Shown here: positions 17,721-25,919 of the stretch, one piece after another
How positions within the stretch are numbered: position 1 is the stretch's first letter
Layout: each line of letters opens with the position of its first letter
Assembly: GCA_934149105.1 (NCBI GenBank)
Contig: CAKPDP010000001.1
Span: forward strand, 166,816-230,815
Direction: 5' to 3'
Length of the DNA: 64,000 nt
Source of the DNA: an uncultured Bacilli bacterium
GTDB taxonomy: Bacteria > Bacillota_I > Bacilli_A > RF39 > UBA660
Position numbers and translations under genes: made by a program
The notes under the pieces: generated by a model
Database searches by the model: none
What the model saw: only the letters and a program-made list of their open reading frames with translations
Told to the model about the DNA's origin: nothing

Positions 17721-18284
17721 ATGAAAAAACATATTATAACAGTAGCGGGTGATTTGGCATCAGGTAAAGGGACAGTTACTAAGTTATTGGGTGATGATTT
17801 GGGATATGAGATATATCGTAATGGAGAATATTTTAGGAAATTAGCTAAAGAGAAGAATATGGGGGTTACGGAATTTAATGAATATGTTACAGAACATCCT
17901 GAGATAGATAGAGAGATCGAGTTTAGTGCTTCTGAGTATGCTAGAAAGCATGATAATTTGATAGTAGATGCTAGATTAGGATGGTATGCAGTTCCAGAAT
18001 CTTTTAAAGTATATATTAAGGTAGATACTGATGAGGCTGCTAGAAGAGCTTTTAATGATGAGAAAAGAAAAGATACGGAGAATTTTAATACGATAGAGGA
18101 ACATAAACAGGATATTATTAAGAGATTTAATTTAGAGAATGAGAGATATTTTAATTTATATAATGTTAGAAAAGATGATATGGATAATTATGATTTTGTT
18201 ATAGATTCTACGGATAAGACACCATTAGAAGTAAAGGAATTGATATTGTTAGAATATAATAATTGGTTAAGAGAAAGAGATTAA
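17721..18284 (+). CDS. Cytidylate kinase-like P-loop kinase
   Basis: A 187-aa nucleoside monophosphate kinase fold protein with P-loop GDLASGKGTV at residues about 10-19, a short lid region rich in Arg/Lys (AARRAFNDEKRKD) and a Walker-B-like DARLGW. Its compact size resembles the archaeal-type CMP kinase family rather than the 220-aa bacterial Cmk, and it is the last gene of the mrnC operon, four bases after sigH. It probably phosphorylates CMP or dCMP, but the exact substrate is not certain; another nucleotide or a small molecule is possible. Confidence 0.72.
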   Translation: MKKHIITVAGDLASGKGTVTKLLGDDLGYEIYRNGEYFRKLAKEKNMGVTEFNEYVTEHPEIDREIEFSASEYARKHDNLIVDARLGWYAVPESFKVYIKVDTDEAARRAFNDEKRKDTENFNTIEEHKQDIIKRFNLENERYFNLYNVRKDDMDNYDFVIDSTDKTPLEVKELILLEYNNWLRERD

Positions 18285-18311
18285 ACTTAGTATAAATAAT
18301 AATCAAAAGAT

Positions 18312-18344
18312 AAAAATATTAATAAAAGATATTTTTATTTTTTT
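18312..18344 (+). terminator. Terminator of the mrnC-rlmB-sigH unit
   Basis: AAAAATAT (18312-18319) pairs with ATATTTTT (18329-18336), followed by a run of T. Confidence 0.6.
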
Positions 18345-18349
18345 GAGTG

Positions 18350-18378
18350 TTTACAGAAACATTTGTTTGTGATATACT
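18350..18378 (+). promoter_or_regulatory. uvrA promoter with LexA-type operator in the spacer
   Basis: TTTACA (18350-18355) and TATACT (18373-18378) are 17 bases apart. Inside the spacer is the dyad AAAC-ATTT-GTTT (18357-18368), an AT-variant of the Gram-positive SOS box GAAC-N4-GTTC. A repressor bound there would block RNA polymerase, matching the known damage control of uvrA. LexA itself is not in the window, so the assignment is inference from position and symmetry. Confidence 0.65.
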
Positions 18379-18449
18379 GGTGGTAGTATTTGGTTATTGA
18401 TTTATTTAGAAAACCAGATATAATATATGTTTGAAAAGTTGGTGATATT

Positions 18450-21272
18450 ATGGATAAGATAGTTGTTAAGGGTGCTAGAGAGAATAATTTAAAGAATATT
18501 GATATAGAGATTCCTAAGAATAAGTTAGTAGTAATGACGGGAGTTAGTGGATCAGGAAAGAGTAGTTTGGCTTTTGATACAATATATGCTGAAGGGCAAA
18601 GAAGATATGTAGAGAGTCTTAGTAGTTATGCTAGACAGTTTTTAGGGGGAACAGAGAAACCTAATGTTGATAGTATAGAAGGACTTAGTCCTAGTATTAG
18701 TATTGATCAGAAGACTACTAATAAGAATCCTCGTAGTACGGTGGGAACAGTTACAGAAATATATGATTATTTAAGATTATTGTTTGCAAGAGTAGGAGTT
18801 CCTTATTGTCCTTATCATCATGTTCCTATTGCTAGTCAAAGTATTGAAGAGATGGTTGATAAAGTTTTAGGATTAGAAACTGGAACAAAAATAATGGTTA
18901 TGGCTCCGGTTGTAAAGGGAGAGAAGGGGACACAAAAAGATTTACTTAGTGATTTATTAAAAGATGGATATATTAGATGTAAGATCGATGGAGAGATAGT
19001 TAATTTAGGTGAAGATATTGAACTTGTAAAGAATAAGAAGCATAATATTGATGTAGTTGTAGATAGACTGGTTATTAAAGATGATATTAGGAGTAGACTT
19101 ACTGATAGTATAGAGAGTGCTTGTAAGCTTTCTAAGGGGAAAGTTATTATAGATATTGTTGGGGAAGAAGAGATGCTTCTTAGTGAGAATTTTGCTTGTC
19201 CGATGTGTGATTACTCTCTAGAAGAATTGGAACCTAGAATATTTAGTTTTAATGCTCCTTATGGATCATGTTCTGATTGTAAGGGACTAGGAATAAAGTA
19301 TAAGTTAGATCCGGATTTGATTATTCCTGATAAGAATAAATCGATTAGAGAAGGGGCTATTGTGACGGTAGATTTAACTGATGGTAATAATATTATGAAT
19401 ACAGAGATATATGCTGTTAGTGAGTATTATAATATAGATCTAGATAAAAAGATAAAAGATTTATCGAAGAGGGAGTTAGATATTATATTATATGGAAGTC
19501 CCGATATGTTGAATTTTAATTATGTGGCTAAGAATGGTAACACTAGAAGTACAACTGGGTATTTTGAGGGAATTGTTACTAATTTAGAGAGAAGATATAT
19601 AGAGACTAAGAGTGCTTGGATTAGGGAATGGATCGAGAATTTTATGGTAGAAATGGAATGTCCTACTTGTCATGGAGCGAGACTTAAAGAGAGTGTTTTA
19701 GCAGTTTTAATTAATAAGAAGAATATTTTTGAGGTTACTAATTTATCGATAAGAGAATTAAGAGAGTTTATGAAGGGGCTTAAGTTAAATAAAGAGCAGA
19801 GAGAGATAGCAGATGTTATTGTTAGGGAAATTAATTCGAGATTGGATTTTTTGATTAATGTGGGATTAGATTATTTAACTTTAAGCAGGAGTGCTGGGAC
19901 TTTATCAGGAGGAGAAAGTCAAAGAATTAGATTAGCTACGCAGATAGGATCTAGACTTACGGGAGTATTATATGTTTTGGATGAACCTAGTATAGGGCTT
20001 CATCAGAGAGATAATAGAAAACTTATAAATTCTCTATTGAATATGCGTGATTTGGGTAATTCTCTTATTGTTGTAGAACATGATACTGATACGATGCTGG
20101 CCGCTGATTATTTGGTAGATATAGGGCCAGGAGCAGGAGATGCAGGTGGAGAAGTAGTAGCGTGTGGAACACCTATGGAAGTTATTAATAATCCTAATAG
20201 TTTAACGGGAGATTATTTAGCGGGACGTAAAAGAATTGAAATACCTAGTAAGAGGAGAAAAGGCAATGGTAAGTATTTAGAGATAAAGGGTGCGAAAGAG
20301 AATAATCTTAAGAATATTAATGTAAAAATTCCATTGGGGACTTTATGTTTAGTAACAGGTGTTAGTGGATCTGGTAAGAGTACATTAGTTAATGAGATAT
20401 TGTATAAAGTACTAGCTAATAGTGTTTATAATAGTAAGAATAGACCTGGTAAGTATAAGAGTATTAAGGGATTAGAGAATATTGATAAAGTAGTGCAGAT
20501 TACCCAGGCTCCTATAGGGAGAACTCCTAGAAGTAATCCAGCAACTTATGTGGGAGTATTTGATGATATTAGAGATATTTTTGCAATGACTAATGATGCT
20601 AAGATTAGAGGATATGATAAAGGTAGATTTAGTTTTAATGTAAAAGGTGGTAGATGTGAAGCTTGTTGGGGTGATGGTGTAAAGAAAATTGAAATGCACT
20701 TTTTACCAGATGTATATGTACCTTGTGAAGTTTGTAATGGAACAAGATATAATAGAGAGACTTTAAGTGTAAAATATAAGGGTAAAAATATAAATGATGT
20801 TCTTAATATGCGAGTAGATGAAGCTATGAAGTTTTTTGAAAATCATAAAAAAGTGTATAAAAAGTTGGAAGTTTTACATGATGTAGGATTAGGGTATGTC
20901 AAATTAGGACAAAGTGCTCCTACTTTATCAGGAGGAGAAGCAGCAAGAGTAAAATTAGCAAAAGAATTACAGAAAGTAGCGACAGGAAAGACATTATTTA
21001 TATTAGATGAACCAACAACAGGATTACATACTGATGATATAAAGAAATTATTAATGATTTTAGAAAGAATTGTTGATAATGGAGATACGGTCTTGGTAAT
21101 AGAACATAATCTAGATTTTATTAAAGTAGCAGATTATATTATAGATTTAGGACCAGAAGGTGGTAATTTAGGTGGAGAAGTAGTTGCTACTGGTACTCCG
21201 GAAGAAGTTAGTAAGGTTAAAGAAAGTTATACAGGAATGTTTTTGAAAGAAATATTAGAAAAAGAAGCTTAG
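18450..21272 (+). CDS. uvrA: Excinuclease ABC subunit A
   Basis: A 940-aa ATPase that recognises bulky DNA lesions with UvrB in nucleotide excision repair. It holds two ABC modules: Walker A GVSGSGKSSL near residue 31 and GVSGSGKSTL near residue 643, signatures LSGGESQRIRL and LSGGEAARVKL, and Walker B segments VLDEPSIGLH and ILDEPTTGLH. Zinc-binding Cys pairs are seen at CPMC...CSDC and CEAC...CEVC. Full length for the family. Usually paired with uvrB, which is not adjacent here. It is monocistronic: its promoter carries an SOS-type dyad, and a terminator overlaps its stop codon. Confidence 0.97.
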   Translation: MDKIVVKGARENNLKNIDIEIPKNKLVVMTGVSGSGKSSLAFDTIYAEGQRRYVESLSSYARQFLGGTEKPNVDSIEGLSPSISIDQKTTNKNPRSTVGTVTEIYDYLRLLFARVGVPYCPYHHVPIASQSIEEMVDKVLGLETGTKIMVMAPVVKGEKGTQKDLLSDLLKDGYIRCKIDGEIVNLGEDIELVKNKKHNIDVVVDRLVIKDDIRSRLTDSIESACKLSKGKVIIDIVGEEEMLLSENFACPMCDYSLEELEPRIFSFNAPYGSCSDCKGLGIKYKLDPDLIIPDKNKSIREGAIVTVDLTDGNNIMNTEIYAVSEYYNIDLDKKIKDLSKRELDIILYGSPDMLNFNYVAKNGNTRSTTGYFEGIVTNLERRYIETKSAWIREWIENFMVEMECPTCHGARLKESVLAVLINKKNIFEVTNLSIRELREFMKGLKLNKEQREIADVIVREINSRLDFLINVGLDYLTLSRSAGTLSGGESQRIRLATQIGSRLTGVLYVLDEPSIGLHQRDNRKLINSLLNMRDLGNSLIVVEHDTDTMLAADYLVDIGPGAGDAGGEVVACGTPMEVINNPNSLTGDYLAGRKRIEIPSKRRKGNGKYLEIKGAKENNLKNINVKIPLGTLCLVTGVSGSGKSTLVNEILYKVLANSVYNSKNRPGKYKSIKGLENIDKVVQITQAPIGRTPRSNPATYVGVFDDIRDIFAMTNDAKIRGYDKGRFSFNVKGGRCEACWGDGVKKIEMHFLPDVYVPCEVCNGTRYNRETLSVKYKGKNINDVLNMRVDEAMKFFENHKKVYKKLEVLHDVGLGYVKLGQSAPTLSGGEAARVKLAKELQKVATGKTLFILDEPTTGLHTDDIKKLLMILERIVDNGDTVLVIEHNLDFIKVADYIIDLGPEGGNLGGEVVATGTPEEVSKVKESYTGMFLKEILEKEA

Positions 21273-21290
21273 TGATTGTTAAGCTTCTTT
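21261..21290. terminator. Bidirectional terminator shared by uvrA and the convergent gene
   Basis: AAAGAAGCTT (21261-21270) and AAGCTTCTTT (21281-21290) form a perfect ten-pair stem with a ten-base loop. It contains the uvrA stop codon and touches the stop of the minus-strand gene, so one hairpin serves both. Confidence 0.85.
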
Positions 21291-22293
21291 ATTTATGAAG
21301 ATAGAAAAATATAGTACCGATACTAAGACCAATTATGAAAGCAGAGGTAATTATAGTTATGGCACAGATACTTATGTAACCGAAACTTCCTGGTCTTCCA
21401 AAATTTTTTTGGAGAGCTAATTTTCTAGTTCTTGTGTGTTCTTGAGTTTTACTTAGTTGTTCTTCTTGTTGGTAATCTCTTTGAGTATAGGGACTTTCAT
21501 TGTTGGCGATGTAAAAATGATCTTGGGGTTGATATTCTTGATAAGGGAGATTTGGGGATTGTTGGGGTTGTTGAGGTTGTTGTTGGTCTTGGTAAAAATG
21601 ATTTTGAGGTTGATATTCTTGATAAGGAAGATTTGGGGATTGTTGAGGTTGTTGAGATTGTTGGGCAATTATGTAATTATTATCTTGAGAGATGGTTCCA
21701 GGTTGGTAATAGGTAGGTTGCATATCACTTTGTTGATAATTAGTATCTTTAGATAATTGATCGTAATTAGAATTATAATTATTATTTATCTTGATGCTAT
21801 CGTCTGTTTCTTTAGTTATGGTTGTATATTTTGTTTGATCATATTTGTTGCTAGCTATTCCTAATTCTTTATTTATTAACATATCGTCAGTATTTTGATA
21901 AGCAACATTAGCAGTTGCACTTTCTTTAAGATTAGTTGATTCAGGAGTGTTACTACTTTGTTCTAGATGGTGGATTTTACTATAGCTTGTTACAACAGAG
22001 TTGATTAAATATTCGGTTTGAGAATCAGGATCAAGAGTGTTAAATTGATCTCTTAATTGGGGATCTTGCATTACTTCGTTATATTTTTGTAATAATAATT
22101 CTTTAGTTGATAAAGATGATAGGGAACCATTATCTTTTATAACAGTATCCTTACTAGTTCTTATAAATTTTTCTCCTTGATCATTAGTTATTTCTTGGGG
22201 TAGAGGAATATTGGGAGTAGATGGAAGAGTTTGTTCTGGCTGAGGGGTATTGTATGGTGGTATTTGATTATTGGGATATCCATAATTATTCAT
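21289..22293 (-). CDS. Tail-anchored Pro/Gln/Asn-rich protein, unknown function
   Basis: A 334-aa protein with a low-complexity, Pro/Gln/Tyr/Asn-rich body and one C-terminal transmembrane segment (about 304-331) followed by only a few residues. There is no signal peptide, so the body should face the cytoplasm, tail-anchored. A 21-residue motif containing SPNLPYQEYQPQ and HFY occurs twice (214-234 and 241-261). Residues about 58-110 look helical and ordered (LSTKELLLQKYNEVMQDPQ). No known family was recognised. It is transcribed toward uvrA with which it shares a terminator; its upstream gap holds a divergent RNA promoter. Confidence 0.7.
   Translation of the reverse strand: MNNYGYPNNQIPPYNTPQPEQTLPSTPNIPLPQEITNDQGEKFIRTSKDTVIKDNGSLSSLSTKELLLQKYNEVMQDPQLRDQFNTLDPDSQTEYLINSVVTSYSKIHHLEQSSNTPESTNLKESATANVAYQNTDDMLINKELGIASNKYDQTKYTTITKETDDSIKINNNYNSNYDQLSKDTNYQQSDMQPTYYQPGTISQDNNYIIAQQSQQPQQSPNLPYQEYQPQNHFYQDQQQPQQPQQSPNLPYQEYQPQDHFYIANNESPYTQRDYQQEEQLSKTQEHTRTRKLALQKNFGRPGSFGYISICAITIITSAFIIGLSIGTIFFYLHK
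21511..21654 (-). repeat. Two tandem copies of a 21-residue coding repeat
   Basis: Within the tail-anchored protein, residues 214-234 and 241-261 are identical except for Asn/Asp at one position. The DNA copies are also nearly identical, pointing to a recent duplication of about 81 bases. Confidence 0.75.
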
Positions 22294-22385
22294 ATAAATC
22301 CTACTTTCTACTATTTATTATCTATTTTTCTACATTTATTTTATATGAATTTTTAAGAATTGTCAATTAACATAAAGTTAATAAT

Positions 22386-22414
22386 TTGACAAAATAGATT
22401 TTATATGCTATTAT
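22386..22414 (+). promoter_or_regulatory. Strong promoter of the structured RNA / gene 22564
   Basis: TTGACA (22386-22391), a 17-base spacer and TATTAT (22409-22414) with an extended TG one base before the -10. This is the best consensus promoter seen in the window; transcription should begin near 22421. Confidence 0.8.
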
Positions 22415-22420
22415 TGATGT

Positions 22421-22519
22421 CGGTGAGGGGATATAAGCATTTTATGTGAGCTATCCCGGGTATTAAACCTACACGAGAACTTTTAGAAGTACGGAGTCAC
22501 TGTGGATCTGTACTTTTTT
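22421..22519 (+). ncRNA. Structured leader or small RNA with its own terminator, family unknown
   Basis: About 100 bases start at the predicted start site and end in a hairpin: AGTACGGA (22488-22495) pairs fully with TCTGTACT (22507-22514) and is followed by six T. A second hairpin pairs GGGATA (22428-22433) with TATCCC (22452-22457). The stretch is clearly richer in G+C than its surroundings and has no open frame with a ribosome site. It precedes the unknown gene at 22564 by 45 bases, so it may be a riboswitch-like attenuator, or a free small RNA. It lacks the SRP RNA, T-box, TPP, purine, fluoride and c-di-GMP-I signatures I could check by eye. Confidence 0.6.
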
Positions 22520-22563
22520 ATTGTCTAATAAAAAAGATAGATATTTAGAAAGGAAGAAAGAAA

Positions 22564-23013
22564 ATGGTAAGATTAAAAAGACTTAGCGAAGAGGAAAAAA
22601 AGGTATTTAATCCATATTCTGTTAGGATCGATTCAGTTCTTTTTGGAGAAATGAAATTACCTGCTTGTGATCCAACGTATTGGTTTAAATCAGTAGTTAT
22701 GGAGGCAGTAAAACATACTGAAAAATATGCTGATGATGAATATACAAAAAGTATTTTAGCTGATCGTTATAGGTTACCACTTATGACTGAATCTATGGAT
22801 AAAGTTTTGAGTACTAGTGATATGAATAATGTTAGTGAAGAACTTAGTGGTATGTTTGATGACAAGTTGAACAAAAAGAGTAACTGTATTGATTGGGCAA
22901 TGGTTATTGCACATTACGTTGTTGATAGAGATGAAAGACAGGAATTAAAAGGTGGTATGGTAAGAAAGAGAGTTCCTTTTAATTCAAGAATTTCTTCTTC
23001 TGTTGAAAAATAA
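22564..23013 (+). CDS. Conserved-looking protein of unknown function behind a structured leader
   Basis: A 149-aa soluble protein, highly charged at both ends, with an Arg/Lys-rich start (MVRLKRLSEEEKK) and end (RKRVPFNSR). Helical segments are likely in the middle; there is no signal peptide or membrane segment. No family was recognised. Start ATG 22564 follows GAAAGGAAGAAAG. The gene lies between a strong promoter with a terminator-bearing leader and its own terminator, so its expression probably depends on read-through of that leader. It precedes ftsY but has a separate transcript. Confidence 0.75.
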   Translation: MVRLKRLSEEEKKVFNPYSVRIDSVLFGEMKLPACDPTYWFKSVVMEAVKHTEKYADDEYTKSILADRYRLPLMTESMDKVLSTSDMNNVSEELSGMFDDKLNKKSNCIDWAMVIAHYVVDRDERQELKGGMVRKRVPFNSRISSSVEK

Positions 23014-23046
23014 GTTTAAGTAGTTTATTATACTTAGACTTTTTTA
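23012..23046 (+). terminator. Terminator of gene 22564
   Basis: AAGTTTAAGTA (23012-23022) pairs with TACTTAGACTT (23031-23041, one G-U), ending in six T; it overlaps the stop codon. Confidence 0.85.
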
Positions 23047-23058
23047 ATGTAAAATAAT

Positions 23059-23108
23059 AAACAAATGTTTGCTAAAATATTGACGATAGATTTTTTATGT
23101 GATATAGT
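23059..23108 (+). promoter_or_regulatory. Tandem promoters of the ftsY unit with an SOS-like dyad
   Basis: The proximal promoter is TTGACG (23080-23085), 17 bases, TATAGT (23103-23108). Upstream lies an extended -10, TG-C-TAAAAT (23070-23078), immediately preceded by the dyad AAAC-AAAT-GTTT (23059-23070). That dyad is the exact reverse complement of the one inside the uvrA promoter and sits at nearly the same distance from its -10, suggesting the same repressor. Confidence 0.5.
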
Positions 23109-23196
23109 TAAGTTAGTTAAAAATTAATAAATAACGAAGAGATATTTTTTCTTATGGATAAAGATGATATAATAATAGTATCTTAGGAGGTTGAAT

Positions 23197-24174
23197 ATGG
23201 GATTATTTGATAAATTTAAAAATATGTTTAAGAAAGATAGCGAAGAAGAAAAGAAAGAAATAGAAAAATATGATGAAGGGTTAAAGAAAACTAGAAAAGA
23301 ATTTATTTCTAGATTAAGTAATTTATCTACAAAGTATAAAAATATAGATGATGATTATTTTGAGGAATTAGAAAATATTTTGATTATGGCTGATATTGGG
23401 GTTAATACAGTTATGACTTTTGTAGATAAATTAAGGGAAAGAGTAAAGAAAGAAAAGATTGCAGATACTAGTTTTTTAAAGGAAGTTATTGTTGATGAGT
23501 TATTTATTATGTATGTTGGTAATAACATTATTGATAGTAAAATTCATTATAGTGATAAGGGGCCTACAGTTATATTGGTAGTTGGAGTTAATGGAGTAGG
23601 TAAGACTACTACGATTGGGAAATTGGCTTATAAGTTAAAAAATCAGGGGAAGAAGGTTATGTTAGTAGCGGGAGATACTTTTAGAGCGGGAGCGATAGAA
23701 CAAATAGAAGAATGGGGTATTACTAGTGATGTTAGAGTTGTTACTAGTAATAGTAAAGATCCTTCTAGTGTTGTCTTTGATGGATTGGATGAAGCTATTA
23801 GGGATAATTATGATGTGGTATTTATCGATACGGCGGGAAGATTACAAAATAAGACTAATTTAATGAAGGAATTAGAAAAGATAAATAAGATAATTAAGAG
23901 AAAAATAGAAGATGCTCCACAAGAAACATTATTAGTGGTTGATGCTACTACTGGTCAAAATGGTATTAGTCAAGCTAAGGCTTTTAAAGAGATAACTGAT
24001 ATTACAGGTATTGTTCTTACTAAATTAGATGGTACTGCTAAAGGAGGAATAGTATTGGCAGTTAAGGAAGAAGTTAATATACCTGTTAAGTTTGTTGGAT
24101 TAGGAGAAGGTAAAGATGATTTAGAAGCTTTTGATATAGAAAAATATATATATGGATTGTTTAAGGATTTATAG
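23197..24174 (+). CDS. ftsY: Signal recognition particle receptor FtsY
   Basis: A 325-aa SRP GTPase that docks ribosome-SRP complexes at the membrane for co-translational insertion. It has a short charged N-terminal region (KFKNMFKKDSEEEKKEIEKY), the N domain, then the G domain with GVNGVGKTTTIGKLA, AGDTFRAGAIEQ, DTAGR, TKLDGTAKGG and the closing GLGEGKDDLEAFD. The start is ATG 23197 with AGGAGGTTGAAT before it; the TTG at 23191 belongs to that site's spacer. It heads a unit with a membrane protein, ylxM, a 59-aa membrane peptide and a Clp-type ATPase. The acidic region is shorter than in E. coli, as usual for Bacilli. Confidence 0.96.
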   Translation: MGLFDKFKNMFKKDSEEEKKEIEKYDEGLKKTRKEFISRLSNLSTKYKNIDDDYFEELENILIMADIGVNTVMTFVDKLRERVKKEKIADTSFLKEVIVDELFIMYVGNNIIDSKIHYSDKGPTVILVVGVNGVGKTTTIGKLAYKLKNQGKKVMLVAGDTFRAGAIEQIEEWGITSDVRVVTSNSKDPSSVVFDGLDEAIRDNYDVVFIDTAGRLQNKTNLMKELEKINKIIKRKIEDAPQETLLVVDATTGQNGISQAKAFKEITDITGIVLTKLDGTAKGGIVLAVKEEVNIPVKFVGLGEGKDDLEAFDIEKYIYGLFKDL

Positions 24175-24183
24175 GAGGAAGAA

Positions 24184-24477
24184 ATGGCTAAGAAGATAGA
24201 GGTTAAGGTTAGTAGGGATGAGATTAAAACTAATAAGAAGTTAGAAAAGATTTTTGTAATAGTTATAGGGATTATATTAATAGGACTTATTGTTATGTCT
24301 ATTTTAGATTATATATTTGTACCAGCAATGTTGATTATGGGATGTTTAGAATCTTTTGCAATTGGTTATTATTTTAGAGATGATAAAGATAAGAAATATT
24401 TGGTGTATGGATTATTTGGAGTAGGGATAGTTTTATTAATTATTTCTATTATCTATTTGTGTATGAGGACTGTTTAG
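24184..24477 (+). CDS. Small three-helix membrane protein, unknown
   Basis: A 97-aa protein with a Lys-rich head (MAKKIEVKVSRDEIKTNKK) and three hydrophobic segments (about 22-42, 46-66, 73-94). It lies between ftsY and ylxM, nine bases after one and directly abutting the other, with a good AGGAGG site. No family recognised. Its place in the SRP unit suggests a membrane-biogenesis link, which is inference only. Confidence 0.75.
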   Translation: MAKKIEVKVSRDEIKTNKKLEKIFVIVIGIILIGLIVMSILDYIFVPAMLIMGCLESFAIGYYFRDDKDKKYLVYGLFGVGIVLLIISIIYLCMRTV

Positions 24478-24768
24478 ATGGAATATAGAGATTATATTAT
24501 TATTTTATATGATTATTATCGAGAGTTATTCAATGAGAAACAACAAGAATATTTTGAGGATTATTACTTTAATAATTTATCTTTACAAGAAATTAGTGAG
24601 AATGTAAATGTTAGTAGGAATGCTATACATAAAGCAATTAAGAGTATGGAAGAAAAGTTACAATACTATGAAGAAAAATTGAGTTTGTACAGTAGAAGTA
24701 AAGAGATTAGAAAGTTATTGACTAATGTTAGTGATGATATTAAAATGAAAATAGAAGAATTGTTGTAG
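24478..24768 (+). CDS. ylxM: YlxM-family SRP-associated DNA/RNA-binding-like protein
   Basis: A 96-aa UPF0122 protein: an all-helical fold with a sigma-region-4-like helix-turn-helix (LSLQEISENVNVSRNAIHKA, residues about 34-53) followed by a long helix. In streptococci YlxM stimulates SRP GTPase activity, and the gene is normally followed by ffh. Here ffh is replaced by a small membrane peptide and an AAA+ gene, so Ffh must be encoded elsewhere. The start abuts the stop of the preceding membrane protein gene. Confidence 0.88.
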   Translation: MEYRDYIIILYDYYRELFNEKQQEYFEDYYFNNLSLQEISENVNVSRNAIHKAIKSMEEKLQYYEEKLSLYSRSKEIRKLLTNVSDDIKMKIEELL

Positions 24769-24778
24769 GAGGTAAGAT

Positions 24779-24958
24779 ATGAAGATGCCAGTAAAAATGC
24801 AAGAAAAAGAAATGCCTACTAGAGATAAAAGAGATTATCAAGTTTATTATGATTATCGTAAAAGAACTTCTGGAGGCTTTGCAGATGCTTTAATTCTTAG
24901 TACTGTTATGTTAACGGGGGTTATGTGGATTATGCTTGTGATTGCGGTTAATAAATAG
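24779..24958 (+). CDS. 59-aa single-span membrane peptide
   Basis: The small open frame begins at ATG 24779 with TAGGAGGTAAG before it and ends at TAG 24956-24958. The product has a charged N-terminal half (MKMPVKMQEKEMPTRDKRDY) and one hydrophobic helix (about residues 34-57, GFADALILSTVMLTGVMW). Twelve bases later the AAA+ gene starts. The strong ribosome site and tight spacing make it a real gene; function unknown, possibly a membrane anchor or partner for the ATPase that follows. Confidence 0.75.
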   Translation: MKMPVKMQEKEMPTRDKRDYQVYYDYRKRTSGGFADALILSTVMLTGVMWIMLVIAVNK

Positions 24959-24970
24959 GAAGGTGATTTT

Positions 24971-25885
24971 GTGACTGATGATACTATTTTGAATAGGTAT
25001 GCTGATGAACTTACTAGTGTCAAATATATTACTAATCCAGCGATAGCAAGGGATAAAGAGATTAAAGAATTGATCTTGGTACTTCTTACTCCAGAAAAGT
25101 CTGCTATATTGGTAGGTAAGCCTGGTATAGGTAAGACGGCTATTGTAGAAGGATTGGCTTATTTAATCCAGCAGAAACAAGTTCCTAATGCTCTTTTAGG
25201 ATATAGAATATTTAGAGTTAATACAACGGCTCTTATTGGTAATGATAATAAGGGAGAAAATAGAGTTTTAAAGTTAGTGGAAGAATTAAAAACACAGGAT
25301 AAGGTTATTTTATTTATAGATGAAATACATACTTTAATAGGCAATGGAACATTTGATTTGGCTAATATGTTTAAAGAAGGATTATCTAGAGGTACTATAA
25401 AAATGATAGGTGCTACTACTACTTATGAATATGAAAAATTTATTCTTAGAGATAAGGCTTTTAACAGAAGATTTGATAAAGTTGAAGTTTCAGAACCGAC
25501 TGAAGATATGTGTGTGCAAATATTGTTACAGACACTTCCTAAAATTGAATATCAGACTAGAGTTAGAATGCCTTATGTTCCATACGTTAAAGAACAAATC
25601 ATGAGATTTGTTGTTAATATGACATCAGAATATAAGAGGGTATATGAATTGGGATCAAGATATCCTGATATAGCATTAGTTTTAGTAAGACAGATGTTTA
25701 GTAATGCAGTATATAATAATAGAAAGTATGTGGCTTTTAAAGATATATATGATGCAATTAGATTTACAAAGGTTGTTTATCCAGATGTTATAAAAAAAGA
25801 GTTAGTAGTGTTTAAAGAAACTTTTAAAGAAGAGTTAAAATATGAGAATATAAAGGTTGATCCGGAAAATTATTTGAATAATTAA
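24971..25885 (+). CDS. Stand-alone Clp-type (ClpA/B/C D1-like) AAA+ ATPase
   Basis: A 304-aa protein equal to one Clp D1 module: VGKPGIGKTAIVEGLA (Walker A, residues about 38-53), VILFIDEIHTLIGNG (Walker B), sensor-1 region MIGATTTYEYEKFI and the arginine-finger segment AFNRRFDKVEV, then the small helical lid. The N domain, middle domain, second ATPase ring and the ClpP-binding loop are missing. It could remodel one partner rather than feed a protease. Start GTG 24971 follows AGGTGATTTT. It lies at the end of the ftsY-ylxM unit just after a single-span peptide. The partner is unknown. Confidence 0.82.
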   Translation: MTDDTILNRYADELTSVKYITNPAIARDKEIKELILVLLTPEKSAILVGKPGIGKTAIVEGLAYLIQQKQVPNALLGYRIFRVNTTALIGNDNKGENRVLKLVEELKTQDKVILFIDEIHTLIGNGTFDLANMFKEGLSRGTIKMIGATTTYEYEKFILRDKAFNRRFDKVEVSEPTEDMCVQILLQTLPKIEYQTRVRMPYVPYVKEQIMRFVVNMTSEYKRVYELGSRYPDIALVLVRQMFSNAVYNNRKYVAFKDIYDAIRFTKVVYPDVIKKELVVFKETFKEELKYENIKVDPENYLNN

Positions 25886-25919
25886 TAAAAAAAATTATAT
25901 TTTTTAATAGAGGTGGAAT

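Noticed and set aside
22421..22519. SRP RNA (4.5S) because it is near ftsY
   Set aside because: The conserved GGAAGCAGC-type apical loop of SRP RNA is missing.
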